Source: Quercus robur (taxonomy: Eukaryota > Streptophyta > Magnoliopsida > Fagales > Fagaceae). From it: a stretch of 64,000 bases of DNA. Within the stretch, counting starts at the first letter, position 1. Every line of letters begins with the position of its first letter. Positions 48,821 through 60,993 of the stretch are shown one piece after another. Under the pieces are notes generated by a model. That model saw only the letters and a list, made by a program, of their open reading frames with translations, searched no databases and had not been told where the DNA came from. The stretch covers positions 17,397,656-17,461,655 of the forward strand of contig NC_065538.1 in the NCBI RefSeq assembly GCF_932294415.1, written 5' to 3'. The translations under genes and the position numbers were made by a program.

Positions 48821-48982
48821 TGGGTTTTGTTTGTTTGTTTGTTTGTTTTTTTTTTTTTTTTTTTTGTTCCCCCAAGTTGATAAGTTACCCATGCACCCCA
48901 TGGGTTTTGAAACTACAACCTCACCCTTCACCCATTATTGCAAGAGGAGGAAATGCCATTTGAGCCAAAGCTCATTGGCCAC
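48821..48982 (-). mobile_element. tRNA-derived SINE with 12-bp target duplication
   Basis: Flanked by AAGACTACAAGC (48809-48820) and AAGACTATAAGC (48983-48994). The minus strand reads CAATGAGCTTTGGCTCAAAT (A-box region), then GTGAGGTTGTAGTTTCAAAA, and ends with a poly(A) tail. Nested in the MULE. Confidence 0.8.
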
Positions 48983-49678
48983 AAGACTATAAGCAGTTAT
49001 TTTGGTAATACAATGAAACTGATGATTGGAGTTCTGCGAAGTATTTTAATTGTTGAATTAATAAAATAACCTTAACAACACATACTCTAGAAATCGTAGA
49101 AATTGTTTTCGTTATAATGTGAAATAGGTGACTGTTGAACTAGTTAAAATGTTAAGTTACCCTAGGAAGAGATCTGGAGGAATGGATATATGAGAACGCT
49201 GATGAAGACATAACCTCTTCGTAGAAAGCCTAGGACTTCATCACCATGGGGGTTATGCTGCCTTGAATTTACGCAACCTTGTTTTTATCCTGAATCCTGA
49301 ATGCATGATATCGGCATTTTGTTGTAAGATATGCATCATTACAGAATAACTGGTTCTATATCATGGCTACTTAAACTTTGCCCCTTGTTTTTAATGCATG
49401 GAATTTTCCTTTTGAAGTATTGTAAAATAAGGCCCTTTTTGGAGCTAGTTAGGTTTAAGCCTGCACTGAACCCAACTGCCTTCTTGTATTGCTTTATTAA
49501 TTGAATTTTTGAGTTGTAGATACATTTCAAATATGCAAGCTCTGCGAAATCCCTGCAAATAGTTTGAGTTGCAGGGGCTGTTATGAAGATGCTACCAAAT
49601 AGTTCGGTTTCCTCAGAAACTGTCCTGTAATATGTTTGGTTAGAATTGTGATTTAAGACACTAACATAGAAGGTTGAC

Positions 49679-49917
49679 ATGATGAGTGGTTTGGAGGGAG
49701 TGCCTTAACAGAGTTAGTTTCTGGTTTGCTTTTGATAGCTGAGGATAAGGATGATAATTCTATTTATAATTTGTTGGGTGCTACAGATGGTAAGGTGACC
49801 AAATGGGGGGATATTAATATTAGTATTGTACAAGCTGATTAGGATATTGAATCTATTGATTCTTTCTATAATCTATTTTACTCAAGTTTTCTACTAGATG
49901 AAGGGGTTGAGAGATAG
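49679..49917 (+). pseudogene. Protein-like fragment of unknown family inside the MULE
   Basis: One frame reads about 80 codons (LVSGLLLIAEDKDDNSIYNL, then LGATDGKVTKWGDI and DIESIDSFYNLFYSSFLLDE) with a single TAG at 49840-49842 and a stop at 49915-49917. Amino-acid use looks natural. It may be a captured host exon or a transposon remnant. I do not recognise it. Confidence 0.3.
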
Positions 49918-50667
49918 TTAATCATAATGGTAAGTTTTTGATCCTGCTATAAGGTAAGTTTATGTGTAATACACACAATCCTTTTATTATATAATATTTA
50001 CAAATTGTGTGAATTTTTGAACAAAAGAAAAAAGAAAGTTAAAAACTTTATTTATTATACAATTGATGTAGTATTAACTACATTTTTAACCATATCGATT
50101 AATAGGCACTTTGTAATAAAACTAATAGAAATTTTAGCATTTTCGAAACATTAATATTTTACTAGCAGTACTAGTAGCTATGAGAAGTGGCAAAATCATC
50201 AGTAACACACGCACAAAAGGGACACTTCCTCTTACTTCATGAATTGGTTGTAAGCAGACATAGAGACATAGTTTAATCATCAATAACAACTGGGATTGAC
50301 TATGTGATTTTAACTGCTAGAGACATAGAGAAAGGGCACAAAACAAAAACTAAAGAGAAATATCAAAACCAAACAAAAAATACATACCCATGATACAAAT
50401 ATATCTTAACACTATATACACTAACACTAGCAAAATCCTACACTATATACACTAACTAATCAACAGACCCTTACCTGACATTTTGGATGTGCAAATGTGC
50501 TGAGATTGTATGAGTGAGAGGAGGAGTGAAAGAGGAGAAGACTACAAGGAGTGTTTGTCTGATTATTGCTAAATGTGTGTATGAGACTCGTGAGACCCAG
50601 ACAAAAAATTAGATCTGATATAGGGACCCAGACATGATTGCCAAGTGGAGTAGTTCTTAACCATAAT

Positions 50668-50935
50668 TTAAAAATCGAGTTTCTGAGACTCGGTTTCACT
50701 TTTAGCAAACCGAGTCTCTAAAACTCAATTTCAATGTGGCATCTATGTAGCATCTTGTAGCACAAATATCAGGCAGCTGAGAGTCATCTATAAAAATCGA
50801 GTCTATGAGACTCGATTTCCATGTGTACAATCAGCCACGTCACGAAGCCTAAGAGCATGAAAACCAAGCCTCTAAGGCTCGGTTTATAAGCTGAAAATCG
50901 AGCCTCTAAGGCTTGAGATGTTAGAAATTTATTTA
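50668..50935. repeat. Right subterminal array, inverted to the left one
   Basis: Contains AAAATCGAGTTTCTGAGACTC, AACCGAGTCTCTAAAACTC and ATCGAGCCTCTAAGGCTTGA units. The reverse complement follows the left array in the same order. Confidence 0.75.
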
Positions 50936-51003
50936 GTTTCAAACAATGGCCTACTAACTAGATGGTTAGAAAAACAAAATTAGTTACCTTGAATTCCCGA
51001 GTT

Positions 51004-51716
51004 GTAATGTGTCAATTTTTTTAATGATGTGGCAACAATTTTTATTATTAACAAATTACATGTCAGCAATCTCCCGTGCTCTCTGTCATCCTAAATTTTT
51101 CTTTATCGGCCTCAAGTCTGCATTTGTCTCAAACGCCACAGATGGCTCCGGTCAGTACTTCACTCCCTCTTCTTGGTTCTGCTCCCAACCCCTCCTCCTC
51201 ATCACCAACATCAGCAACGACCTCAAACAAACTCAATGGCCATGAAAAGCAATCAAATGAATACCCTAGATTCCAATTTAGTCCATATTTTAAATCGCCT
51301 CTTGTGTTTTTGAGGTTTTGTGAGCTTAAACCTGTTCTCTAACAGACCCAAATTTTTTTATTATGGATGAGCTTGTTTCCAAAGTGACCCACTTTAAGAT
51401 TTATAGCCAGATTTAATTTGCCGTAGCTGGGGTTATTGGTTTTCATAAGAGATGTTTTGTAATGGGTTGTGTAATTCAAGCTTAGATCTTGGGTTGATCT
51501 TCGTCTAATATGGATTTGTTGCTCTTTACGGAAGTTCAGTTTGTTTCATGGAGGTTGAATTTGTTGCACTGGTGAATGGTGGACACGAGGCACTGGCCAT
51601 TGGGATCGAAAGAGAGAACTTGGGATGGGTGGTGGGTTTGCCACATCATGTAATAAGTTAATAATAAAAATCGTTGCCACATCATAAAAAAATAAAAAAA
51701 AAATAACACATCACTA
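51004..51716. mobile_element. Nested 0.7-kb element with long inverted ends and exon-like core
   Basis: The left end ATGTGTCAATTTTTTTAATG plus GATGTGGCAACAATTTTTAT matches the inverted right end (ATGATGTGGCAACGATTTTT). It interrupts the right arm of the MULE relative to the left arm. The core is GC-richer than its surroundings and contains an ATG frame at 51142. A small gene-capturing element is likely. Confidence 0.6.
51142..51342 (+). pseudogene. Exon-like frame in the nested element
   Basis: ATG followed by 66 codons: MAPVSTSLPLLGSAPNPSSS, then a Ser/Thr/Pro/Asn-rich stretch and YPRFQFSPYFKSPLVFLRF, then TAA. It is preceded by a UTR-like pyrimidine-rich stretch. It resembles the low-complexity N-terminus of a plant protein with a captured first exon. 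The family is not identified. Confidence 0.35.
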
Positions 51717-52015
51717 TTTTAATAGACACATAAGCAATAAAATTTAATAGAAATTGATGGAATGACCAATTGAGGTCATTTTTTAAACTTCAGAGACTAA
51801 TAGCACTCATGTGAAACTTTAGGAATTAAAAACACTTACTAGGTAAACTTTAGGGACTAATAATGTATTTTCGCCTTTTTGTAATACTTTCTATACTTTT
51901 ATTTTAAATAGTTTGACGTGACAATATTTTATTAGATCATGTAAACATAAAATTTAATCTCTTTGATCACATGAGAGAAAAAGGTTTTTGGCACATCATT
52001 AATAATGGGAAATGA

Positions 52016-52190
52016 CTTTTTTTTTTTTTTTGGAGAGAGAGAGTTTCGACTTATGGCGTTCGCTCCTGATAATAGCTCTTTTATCACCAAACTAAGACAC
52101 CAATCAGTTTTTGGTGTAAGTAGGGATTGAACCCTAGATCTCTTATACAACCATCAAAACTTTACAAGTTGAGCTGATTAAAACCCACGT
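52016..52190 (-). mobile_element. tRNA-derived SINE, well preserved
   Basis: The minus strand starts GTGGGTTTTAATCAGCTCAA (A box), has CTAGGGTTCAATCCC (B box), CACCAAAAACTGATTGGTGT and GGAGCGAACGCCATAAGTCG, and ends in poly(A). Short duplication AAATGA at 52010-52015 and 52191-52196. Confidence 0.85.
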
Positions 52191-52329
52191 AAATGATTAT
52201 TATTATACGTTAAATTAGATTAAATCCTTAGACTTATAGAAAGTATTGATATTAGTTTTAATTGGTCCCAAATCTAATGTTCAGGATTGGTAAAGATACT
52301 ATGATAGCATGTTAAATAAATTGAGAAAA

Positions 52330-53030
52330 ATAGGCATTGTTGGAAAGTTTTAACATTTTGATCAAAGTTGAACATTTTGATCAAAGTCAATGTCAACGGT
52401 CAAAGGAGTGGGTCAACAATATGGAAATTTTGGTCAATGGTTTGGTTCAATTAAATTGATTCAACAAAACCACTAAGGCAAATATTAACCGGCACCGTAA
52501 GGTATCCGTTAAGGATGATTTATTGTGGAGTTTACTTAATAAAAAATTAGTATAAATTGATAAAATAACTGAAACTAATACTGAAATGACAAGTAAAACT
52601 CAAAAGTTAGCTTTCTTGGTTTTACATCTTATAAAATCAGTCAGAAATTTAACAAAAAGTTGACTTTATTGAAATAAAGTTGTTTCTTAACTAGCACCGC
52701 AAGGTGCCCGTTAACACTACCCAACAGCCAAAAATAAGACTTGACTCGCGGATTGGATTGGAGTGTCGAATTTGAGTCAAAGTTGGTTATGGTCAAGTCG
52801 AGTTAGCTCCGTAAATGAGTTTGTAGACGTTGTAGGGGAAGGTGCTAATGTAAGTGGCACTGGCATGTAGCTGACTTGGATATGGCTGATGTGGTGAATC
52901 AATTGGTGACATGTGGCATGATATGAGAGGCCTAGAAGGATAACATGACATTCTGATGTGGCAATGATAAGCACTAGTGGAGTCGGGATGCTAACACGGC
53001 ACACTAATGTTAGCTAGAGCAAACGTATCT
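52330..53030. repeat. TGATGTGGCA-rich repeat block
   Basis: GGTCAAAG/GTCAACGGTCAA motifs followed by imperfect units of TGATGTGGCA. A similar block lies at 14390-15120 inside the LTR element of copy A, so this is probably a retroelement fragment. No coding frame. Confidence 0.45.
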
Positions 53031-53035
53031 AGTTA

Positions 53036-53300
53036 GAGCACTCGCAATAAGGTTGCTAAAATGACTAAATAATCATTTTAGCAACTCAAACACTAAAAAT
53101 ACCTATACAGCAAGGTTGTTAAAATAACTTATTGATATAATATATTGACTTTTTGCTACAGTGGGCTGCTAGAGAGAGAGCAGCTCACTGTAGCTGAGAG
53201 TTATATGCAAAAAAAGACTATTTTAATTACACAAATCACACTCACGGTTTCAGCCTCTCCCATATGCTCAGTATTTCCTCACCTTTATGTAATAAAAAGA
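53036..53300. mobile_element. MITE-like sequence (GAGCACTCGCAATAAGGTTG)
   Basis: Tandem-like GCAATAAGGTTGCTAAAAT / GCAAGGTTGTTAAAAT, a GAGAGAGAGCAGCTCACTGTAGC hairpin region and no coding frame. Related to the ends of the element at 18455-19520. Confidence 0.45.
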
Positions 53301-53637
53301 ATATTTAAATGAAAAGCTAAAAATTTTGCATGCTTTGATGTTGGGTATATTTTAATAATCTGAAACTTTAAACAAACCAAAACCAACTTTTTGCTTTTCA
53401 CATACATATACAGTTTTGTCTTAGCATGGGAGTTTCCAAGGTCACAGAAAGGTAGGTGTTGCAACAACATTGACTCAACTATGTTTGGAGCTTAAGCTAT
53501 TTTGAAAATTTGTGTCTTAGGAATTTTGGTGCCAGTTTTATCACTGAAAAAGATGGGGTGTTCTGAAACTCATTGGTACCTTATTTGAGACCATATTGAT
53601 TGTTTATGTCAATTTATTTCTTTTTCAAAATTTCAAG

Positions 53638-56600
53638 GATTCATTAGCATTGATTGTGGTAGCAATGAAGATTACATTGACGAGGAAACCGAAATCCCTT
53701 ACACACCAGATAAAGAATTGATAGATACTGGAATAGTTAAGACGGTATCGCCTGATTCACCTGAAGATCTTCCACGGTCACAAAAGAACTTCAGAAGTTT
53801 TCCCCAAGGAACAAGGAATTGTTACACCTTGAGACCAGAGCAAGGCAAAAACAATAATTATTTGATGAGGGCAAGATTCGTATATGGGAATTACGATGGT
53901 GAAAACCAGAAACCAATATTTGACCTACATCTTGGAGTCAATGAATGGACAACAGTGAATTTAACAAATTCTGGTGCATATGGTTATTATTATGACATTA
54001 TTCACGTTCCCTTGACGGATTACATAGACGTGTGTCTAGTAAACACTGGCAGCGGGGTACCCTTCATTTCAGCATTGGAACTGCGGCATTTGGACAATTC
54101 CATTTATCAAACTCAGGGCAGGGTACTAACAAAAATAAGGGGATATGACATTGGCAGGAGCAGTTCTGACTTTAGCGTCAGGTGAATCTTTTATACCTTC
54201 CTGAGCTAAAAATAAATTATATCAACAATTTCCTGCATCTCATATTTGCTTCATCTTCATTTTTCCTATATTTTTACAACGGAACTTTTGTCTTCCACAG
54301 AATATTCATCTTCAATGGCATGGCTAGAACTTATTCCATTGCATATGAAGATAATTATTGTGTCCCTAACATTTTATGATCTATTACACCACTCAGGATT
54401 ATCATATATCAGTTATATCTTCTCAAACTTATATGTTAAGAAAAGTGAACTCACCATTGTTACTATTGAATTATCTAAAAGAAAAGGAAAAAAATGTTTC
54501 TAGTTACCTTGTTCATGTTCACCACCCTGATGCATTTCATAAATTTTTTTTCCATGACAACAGTATTTTAAGTTTCTAGTTACCTTGTTCATGTTTATCA
54601 ACTACAAAAGCACTTGAATGCCTACTCATATAAATAATATATAAAGTTGTTCCAGTTTCATCCAGAAGATGAATATTATCTCTCTCTCTCTTCTTCTTCT
54701 TCTCTTTCTTTTTGTTTTTTTTCAGGTATCCAAATGATGCCTATGATCGCATTTGGAACCCTATCCTATTTAATTGAATCCCAGATACCACAGACGCAAC
54801 CATTTATACAGTCAGAGCAGTGAGAATCCTTATAAATTACCAGAATTAGTATTGAGGACTGCTGCCAAAACACAGAACTCAAGCATTCCCTTGAGCTTAT
54901 ACTGGAGTCCACCGGATTCTCTTTCAAAATGCTATGCTTACTTTCACTTTGTTGAGATTGAGTAGCTTGAAGCTGGAAAGCAGAGGGAATTGAAAATTAA
55001 TTTAAATGGCAACTGCTACCTGACAGAATCTGTTAAACTGGATTATCTAAAACCACAAACTGTAGTCCAAAATGATCCGCCAATTAGTGGAGAGCGGGTT
55101 CACTTTTCAATATCTGCAGCTGAGGGAACTAAGCTTCCTCCAATCCTCAATGCTGTTGAGATTTTTGTTTTAAAGAGCTCCCAAATAAACCAACTGCCAT
55201 AGATGATGGTATTTTTTCTTCTCTTTTCTATCTTCCTTGCAAGGATTATGCTCAGCTTGCTGCTAACTTATATGAATAAGAGATACTTTAACTGCTGATA
55301 CAATACAACTTAAGAATATTGGTGATGGTCCTTTCAATAACTAGGAAGAGGGAGCCTTTTCTAAATGGAACTTGCTAAGCATAGGAAGGCTTGATATATA
55401 GCTTTGCTCCATCAAGAAGAGTTTTCCATATGAACCTTTGTTTGTTGCCAAAATAGAAAATGAAAATTTAAGGTGTAGCAGTTTAAGTCGAGAAATCCTT
55501 GTTATACAACTTTTATCAGAGCCACCACACTTTTAGGCCATATCAATATTTTTTCATCTATCAATGAAATCTGACATAGAATAGGGTCATACAAGTTCGT
55601 TAATTTACTGCAAAAGAAATCTTCTAATTATTTCACAGATTTGATGAAACAGCATGGTATCATGACTTGCATTTTTGTTGGCCACCATAGAATTTGCAAC
55701 TGTTGGTAGTTCACTTTGAACATCATATATGCTACAATCTGGCAATTCATCATCATAGCAAAGGCATATATGTTCAACTTTCTGCAAATGTTGGATCTAA
55801 CTGTCACTTTTCATCTTTCTACATGATTTTGTATAACAAATTCACCTGACTTTCATTCCCACTTTCTTTTTGAATAAAAAAATTATAGTTGAAGCTAACA
55901 CAGACATCAAGAAACTCTAAATTGTGACTAGAAAATGGCAAGGCGACCAATGTGTCCCAAGTGATTACTCATGGGACGGTTTGAACTGCAGTAATGACAA
56001 TCATCCAAGGATTATCTCACTGTAAGTGCACTTCCAAAACATCAAATTTTTTGTTGACTGGTGCTGTGATATTTCAATCAATATATCATCTTATGGGAAA
56101 CTCCACCTAAACTTGGAGGATCACATAAAATGGACCCTGATATTAACTGAATTGAAAATATGATGCATTATTTTAGTATATTTGACAATGAAACAAACTC
56201 CTTTCATGTGCGATAAAAAAAATGTTCTGTCATGCCTTCTGATATTTGATTGAATTTATGTCATTTTGTTCGAAATGTTCAAACACAGCACCTCTCTAAA
56301 ATGAGAAAAATCTTGTTTGAAATGTAAATTATCTTTCAAACAATGGCAACAACTCTTCCTTCTTTCTTAATGACAAGCAGGAACTTGAGCTGAAGCAATT
56401 TGACCGGGGAGATTGCAGCGTCGTTCTCCAATCTCAAGGCAATGCAGTCCTTGTGAGTCTTAATTGGAATTATGATTGATGTTTAACATTCAGTTACTAT
56501 AAATTAGTCCTATTTAGACACCAGCAGGTGAAGCAACTCCATCTGCTAGGTTGAGATTACCAATCAGCAGATGGATGATGGATCCCTTAATTACCGAAGG

Positions 56601-59600
56601 TGTCAATGCTTGGAGAGTATTTTGTGGGATTTAATGCCATGAATTTTTAATTGAAAAATGCGATATGCAAGTCTTGCAGATTTGCAGTTTCATATCAAGT
56701 TTTCAAAAAGAAAAAAAAAATTAGCTTAACATATGTGGATATGTTATTCCCAAAAATCTTGCTAACTCCTGTTTCAGGGATTTATCATACAATGACTTAA
56801 CCAGGCCACTGCCAGAATTTTTGTCAGAACTGCCGAATTTGAACGCCCTGTAAGTTGTCGAGCTTTGATCTTGGTATCGCAAACATAAATTTTGGGGAAG
56901 GAAATTGAGGTGATCTACATAACAATATCTTTGCAGAAATGTAAGTGGGAACAACCTCACGGGTTCAGTACCTGAGGCTCTTCCGCAGAAGTTTAGGGAT
57001 GGGAAATTGGTCTTGAGGTTAGCTTATCTTCCTTTCTCCAATATTTTAATGTACTTGATAGTTCTAATTTCATTTTGTCACATTCCTGTGTATACTCTCT
57101 TTTCCTTTTATAACTGCTTTCACTTATATGTACAATTAGATGTCATTTATATTTCAAACATCAATTTGTATTGCATGATGACTGCACCATCTATCCAAGT
57201 AGATTATGTTTAAGGATTTACTTACCATGGCTTATTACCCTGATGCATTTTATGCAAGTGTTGGCAAAAATCCAGATCTTTGTCTGTCAGTTCCATGCAA
57301 GAGAAAGAAGAAAAAGGAGTTTGTTGTTCCAATTGTTGCATCATCTATGGCAGCAGTCCTGGTCCTTCTGTTCATATTTAGTGCACTGGTTATCTATAGA
57401 AGGAAAAGAGAAGGAGGTACTTCTTTCTTTATTTTCTTCCTGTGTAGTCATTATCACTTTTCACTGAAGTGAGGTCATTTACAAGAGATGTATCACCCAA
57501 TCTGAGCTAGTCCTATTTATCCTGTGATACACCAAAGCCTTTAAGAAAATTATGAAAGATAATTATAGAAATTGAAGAAAATAAAGCAACTGCCTAATTA
57601 GATTTCACTCGTGGCCATTGTGGCCAACCACATAATCAAGAGTTAAGACAGCAAATTATGCAATTGATCAACAATTTTGAATACATCCATGGACCATTCA
57701 ACATGCGAGCAAGTGGTAAGTGCACTCATTCTCTTCATGAAATTCTTGAGTATGAATCCTGCTTGAGTAATGTTTCAGTTGTCCTGTACCTAACTTTATA
57801 GTTTAAGTGGGATGTATTTTTCTCAGTATTGGCATCCTGGGACTGTAGTGGTATCCATTTTATTCGACTAAAGAAAATATATTAATAACAGTAATAATTA
57901 CATCCATGGGAAAGTTGGCAAGCTTTCAGTACTCACGTAAGATCTCCAGATACACAAAAATGCAGCCACAAGCCCACCAAGTTCCCATATATGCTTCGGC
58001 ACACCAGGTCCATACCTATAGTCACCTAGCATTGCCAAAAAATTAAATAGGTAAATAACAATCCAACTACTGTGCCACAGAGTTAGAGATTATCAACCGT
58101 AGTCTCAATGGAGTTCACTGTTCAATAGAATTGAAAATGTTATTACCCTCTATACACCAAAACCATGCCATCCCAATCCCCTGCTGTTTTGTAAAAGAAC
58201 CTGTTCCAGTCATCTTCAATTCATGATATTCAGAATGATAAAGCCAGAGAACTTAAGGAGATCACTTCATACAATCTTGAGCCCATGCTGACCTTCTAAA
58301 ATTGGACAACTCATCCTGAAGTGAAAAATATAGATGAGCATGCAATCCAGGACTTCCTTTAGCTTTATCCGGAGAAGGCTATAATGTTGCTGCAGATGGA
58401 TTCGGTGGCCCAAGCCCATGAGTTTATTTGCATTTACTGTCTGGGATAGTAGGCTCTGGATTTAACCTTCAAAATACTGTGTGAGATGAAATCCATTTGA
58501 GGACACAACATTGAGGGATTTAGAACATAAACTATACATATTCTCCCACATCCCTGAAAACATTTTTTAATAGATTGAGATTGTTACAATTGTGAAAATC
58601 TTCCTTCTTGTAGATATGATTACCAAATCCAACATCAATTCAAAGAATCAACAGTATAGCTACACAGAAGTTGTGAGCATAAGCGCATAACTAATAACTT
58701 TAGAACCATCATTGGAAGAGGAGGATTTGGTAAAGTGTACATTGGCAAACTGAAAGATGAAACTCAAGTTGCTGTTAAGTTGCTTTCTGCTTCTTCAAAC
58801 CAAGGCTATAAGGAATTTCGAGCAGAGGTTAGATTGGACATTACAGCCAATCTTTTCAACTACTTGAGTATTTAATTTTAAATAGAAACTGTGATTATAT
58901 CATGCAGCTAAAAGTTTTTCATCCAATTGAATTGTTGAATTGGTTTGAAATACAGGCACAACTTTTAATGATAGTTTATCATAAAAACTTGGTTTCTCTT
59001 GTTGGATACTGCGATGAGGGTGTAAAAAAGGCACTCATATATGAGTATATGGCTAATGGCAATCTGCTTTAGCATTTATCAGGTATTTAGTTATTTACTG
59101 GTTACCATTTGTGTCCAAAGGCTCTTCACCGTATGACCCTTTATAAGTTATTTCTGTCAAATCAAGAGCAAGATTTAGTATAGGGCAAGGCTTGGATAGA
59201 GCACCATAACTGCATTTAGTTGGCTTTGAGTAAGACCAAGGCACCTTACAGGTGCAGCTCATGCCTGATAAGTGTCAAGTATTTTCCAGTGGGCAGTCTC
59301 ATTTTGCCTGCTATTTTCATGCAACACAACAACCATGGCCTATGAAACTGTAACCAAGTCTTGCCCCTTAGAGTTCTAGCTAATCTGTTCATGATACACT
59401 GATTCAAAACAAAAGACTAACCAAAAAGGGGAGGGTGAGGTGCTAAGCCAATCTAATCTTCATATAACTGTAGTGCTATTACTAGTTCATACATTTAGGA
59501 TTAGCTGATTAAGGATGTTTAGTTTGACTAGCAGCTTACAAATTTTATTAATTTTCTTTACATGATAGGGAAATCAGGGCTAATTTTTATAACAGCCCAA

Positions 59601-59729
59601 CTAAAAGATAAATTGATATGTTTTGGCTGAAATGTCGAACACAAATGTATTAACTTGGAACGAGAGAATTCATATTGTAGTGGATGCAGCACATGGTTTG
59701 CAAACAAATCAATTACATGATTATTCATC

Positions 59730-59775
<46 letters not shown>

Positions 59776-60831
59776 AATTTGATTGAAATGGTTTGCAATG
59801 GTTTTCTAATGGAGTTGCAGGGTTGGAGTATCTACATAATGGTTGCAAGCCACCTATAATCCATAGAGATTTGAAACCTTCCAACATTTTATTAAATGAA
59901 TACATGCAAGCCAAGATAGCTGATTTTGGGCTGTCTAGAGCCTTTGCAACTGCAAATGACTCTCATGTGTCAACTCGCCCAGCTGGTACATTAGGATACG
60001 TTGATCCTGAGTAAGTGTTTGTTGATTTGATATGCATGTTTTTTAAAAAATAAAAAATTGAAGCAATAGCATATTTAATTTTTCAAGTATCATGTACATA
60101 CGTTTAAATGAAATTTGTACATAATAAGGATCACATCATTCAATTTTAAGTTCCCAATGCATTTAAAACCTATCAAATTTATGAATTCCTTTTAATAGCA
60201 CAAAATTTGTGAAATTTTGCGGTTTTTAACTATATACTATAATAATTTTGATGCTCGGCTCACATTCTACACCAGTGGAAGTTGTCAAAAGCGTAAGAGT
60301 GTCAACAACTATTATTTAAGGTTCAAGCAATTAACTATTTAATCACCAAGTACAACTAGGATATAATGGAAGTAATTACTAGAAAAATTACACCAACTTA
60401 TAAGTTTCTAGCATTGATCTATCCACTAGTGTTTTACGTGCAGATTTCAATCATCTATAAACTTTAATAAGAAAAGCAATGTCTATAACTTTGGGATTAT
60501 TTTGTTTGAGCTAATCATTGGCCGCACTGCAATAGTACAAGGCCCTATGAGAAACAACCACATACTTGACTGGGTTAATCCTTTGATTGAAAGGGGTGAT
60601 GTTCAAAACATTATTGACCCAAGATTAGAAGGAGAATTCAATAGTACTTCTGTTTGGAAAGCTATAGAGTTAGCCATGCCATGCATACCATCATATGCTA
60701 TCCAAAGGCCAGACATGAGTTATGTGTTGGCTGAACTTAAAGAATGTTTAGCTCTGGAGATGGCTCATGAAAGAACTCAAAGGATGGCAATTGAGGGCAA
60801 TTTAACAACTTCAAGCATTCCATTCAAATGA
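53638..60831 (+). pseudogene. Copy C: malectin-like/LRR receptor kinase pseudogene
   Basis: Exons: 53638-54181 (full first malectin exon, open: GFISIDCGSNEDYIDEETE to GYDIGRSSSDFSVR), 54726-55208 (second malectin exon; TGA 54775-54777, +2 shift near 54810, TAG 54963-54965, -1 shift near 55170), 55889-56021 (TAA 55918-55920; GDPC is GDQC), LRRs 56381-56452 (TGA 56391-56393), 56778-56849 and 56937-57017, 57259-57416 (membrane segment, open), 58614-58827 (8-nt insertion 58682-58689 before the glycine loop), 58956-59082 (TAG 59070-59072), 59633-59695 (acceptor CAG changed to AAA), 59821-60010 ([11 protein letters not shown], open, good donor) and 60444-60831 (one A lost near 60828, early TGA). 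No signal-peptide exon found. Clearly non-functional as a receptor. Confidence 0.9.
59736..59775. repeat. (TA)n plus T-run
   Basis: About 13 TA units then about 16 T in intron 11 of copy C, close to the branch-point region before exon 12. Copy B has a short sequence here. Confidence 0.8.
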
Positions 60832-60874
60832 CCCATTGGAGAATGAATCAGATATTGTGCCCCATAGTAGGTAG

Positions 60875-60986
60875 AATTTTTATTTTTGGATATTTGATAG
60901 TTGGGGAGGGGGCATTAGAACTTGTACGACTTCATTAAAAACACTAGAAAGTGTCAATTGTGAGTTATAAAGCTCGTGACCCATAC
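60875..60986 (-). mobile_element. SINE at the copy C stop codon, orthologous to the one in copy B
   Basis: Flanked by TAGGTAG at 60868-60874 and 60987-60993, the same site and duplication as in copy B. The body shares GGGGAGGGGGCATTAGAAC and ACTAGAAAGYGTCAATTG. It must predate the B/C duplication. Confidence 0.85.
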
Positions 60987-60993
60987 TAGGTAG

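Larger units (their letters stand above)
46250..51875. mobile_element. Mutator-like element (MULE), 5.6 kb, 9-bp target duplication
   Basis: Perfect duplication TTTTTGTAA at 46241-46249 and 51876-51884. The ends GGTGAAAATATAATGTTAGT and (inverted) GGCGAAAATACATTATTAGT are followed by matching TAAAGTTTACCT and (T/A)GGTCC-type blocks. The long inverted arms also share CTAACCAT(T/C)TAGTTAGTAGG and AACATCTCAAG, with several CGAGTCTTTAAGACTCG units. The 9-bp duplication is the MULE hallmark. No MURA transposase was recognised, so it is non-autonomous. The interior contains a UTR-like stretch, a LINE fragment, a SINE, a nested inverted-repeat element and short protein-like pieces. Confidence 0.85.

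Noticed and set aside
49339-49680. Minus-strand frame of 113 codons inside the MULE
   Set aside because: No motif that I recognise, AT-rich and without splice or promoter context. Kept out of the features as probably chance, though a profile search would settle it.
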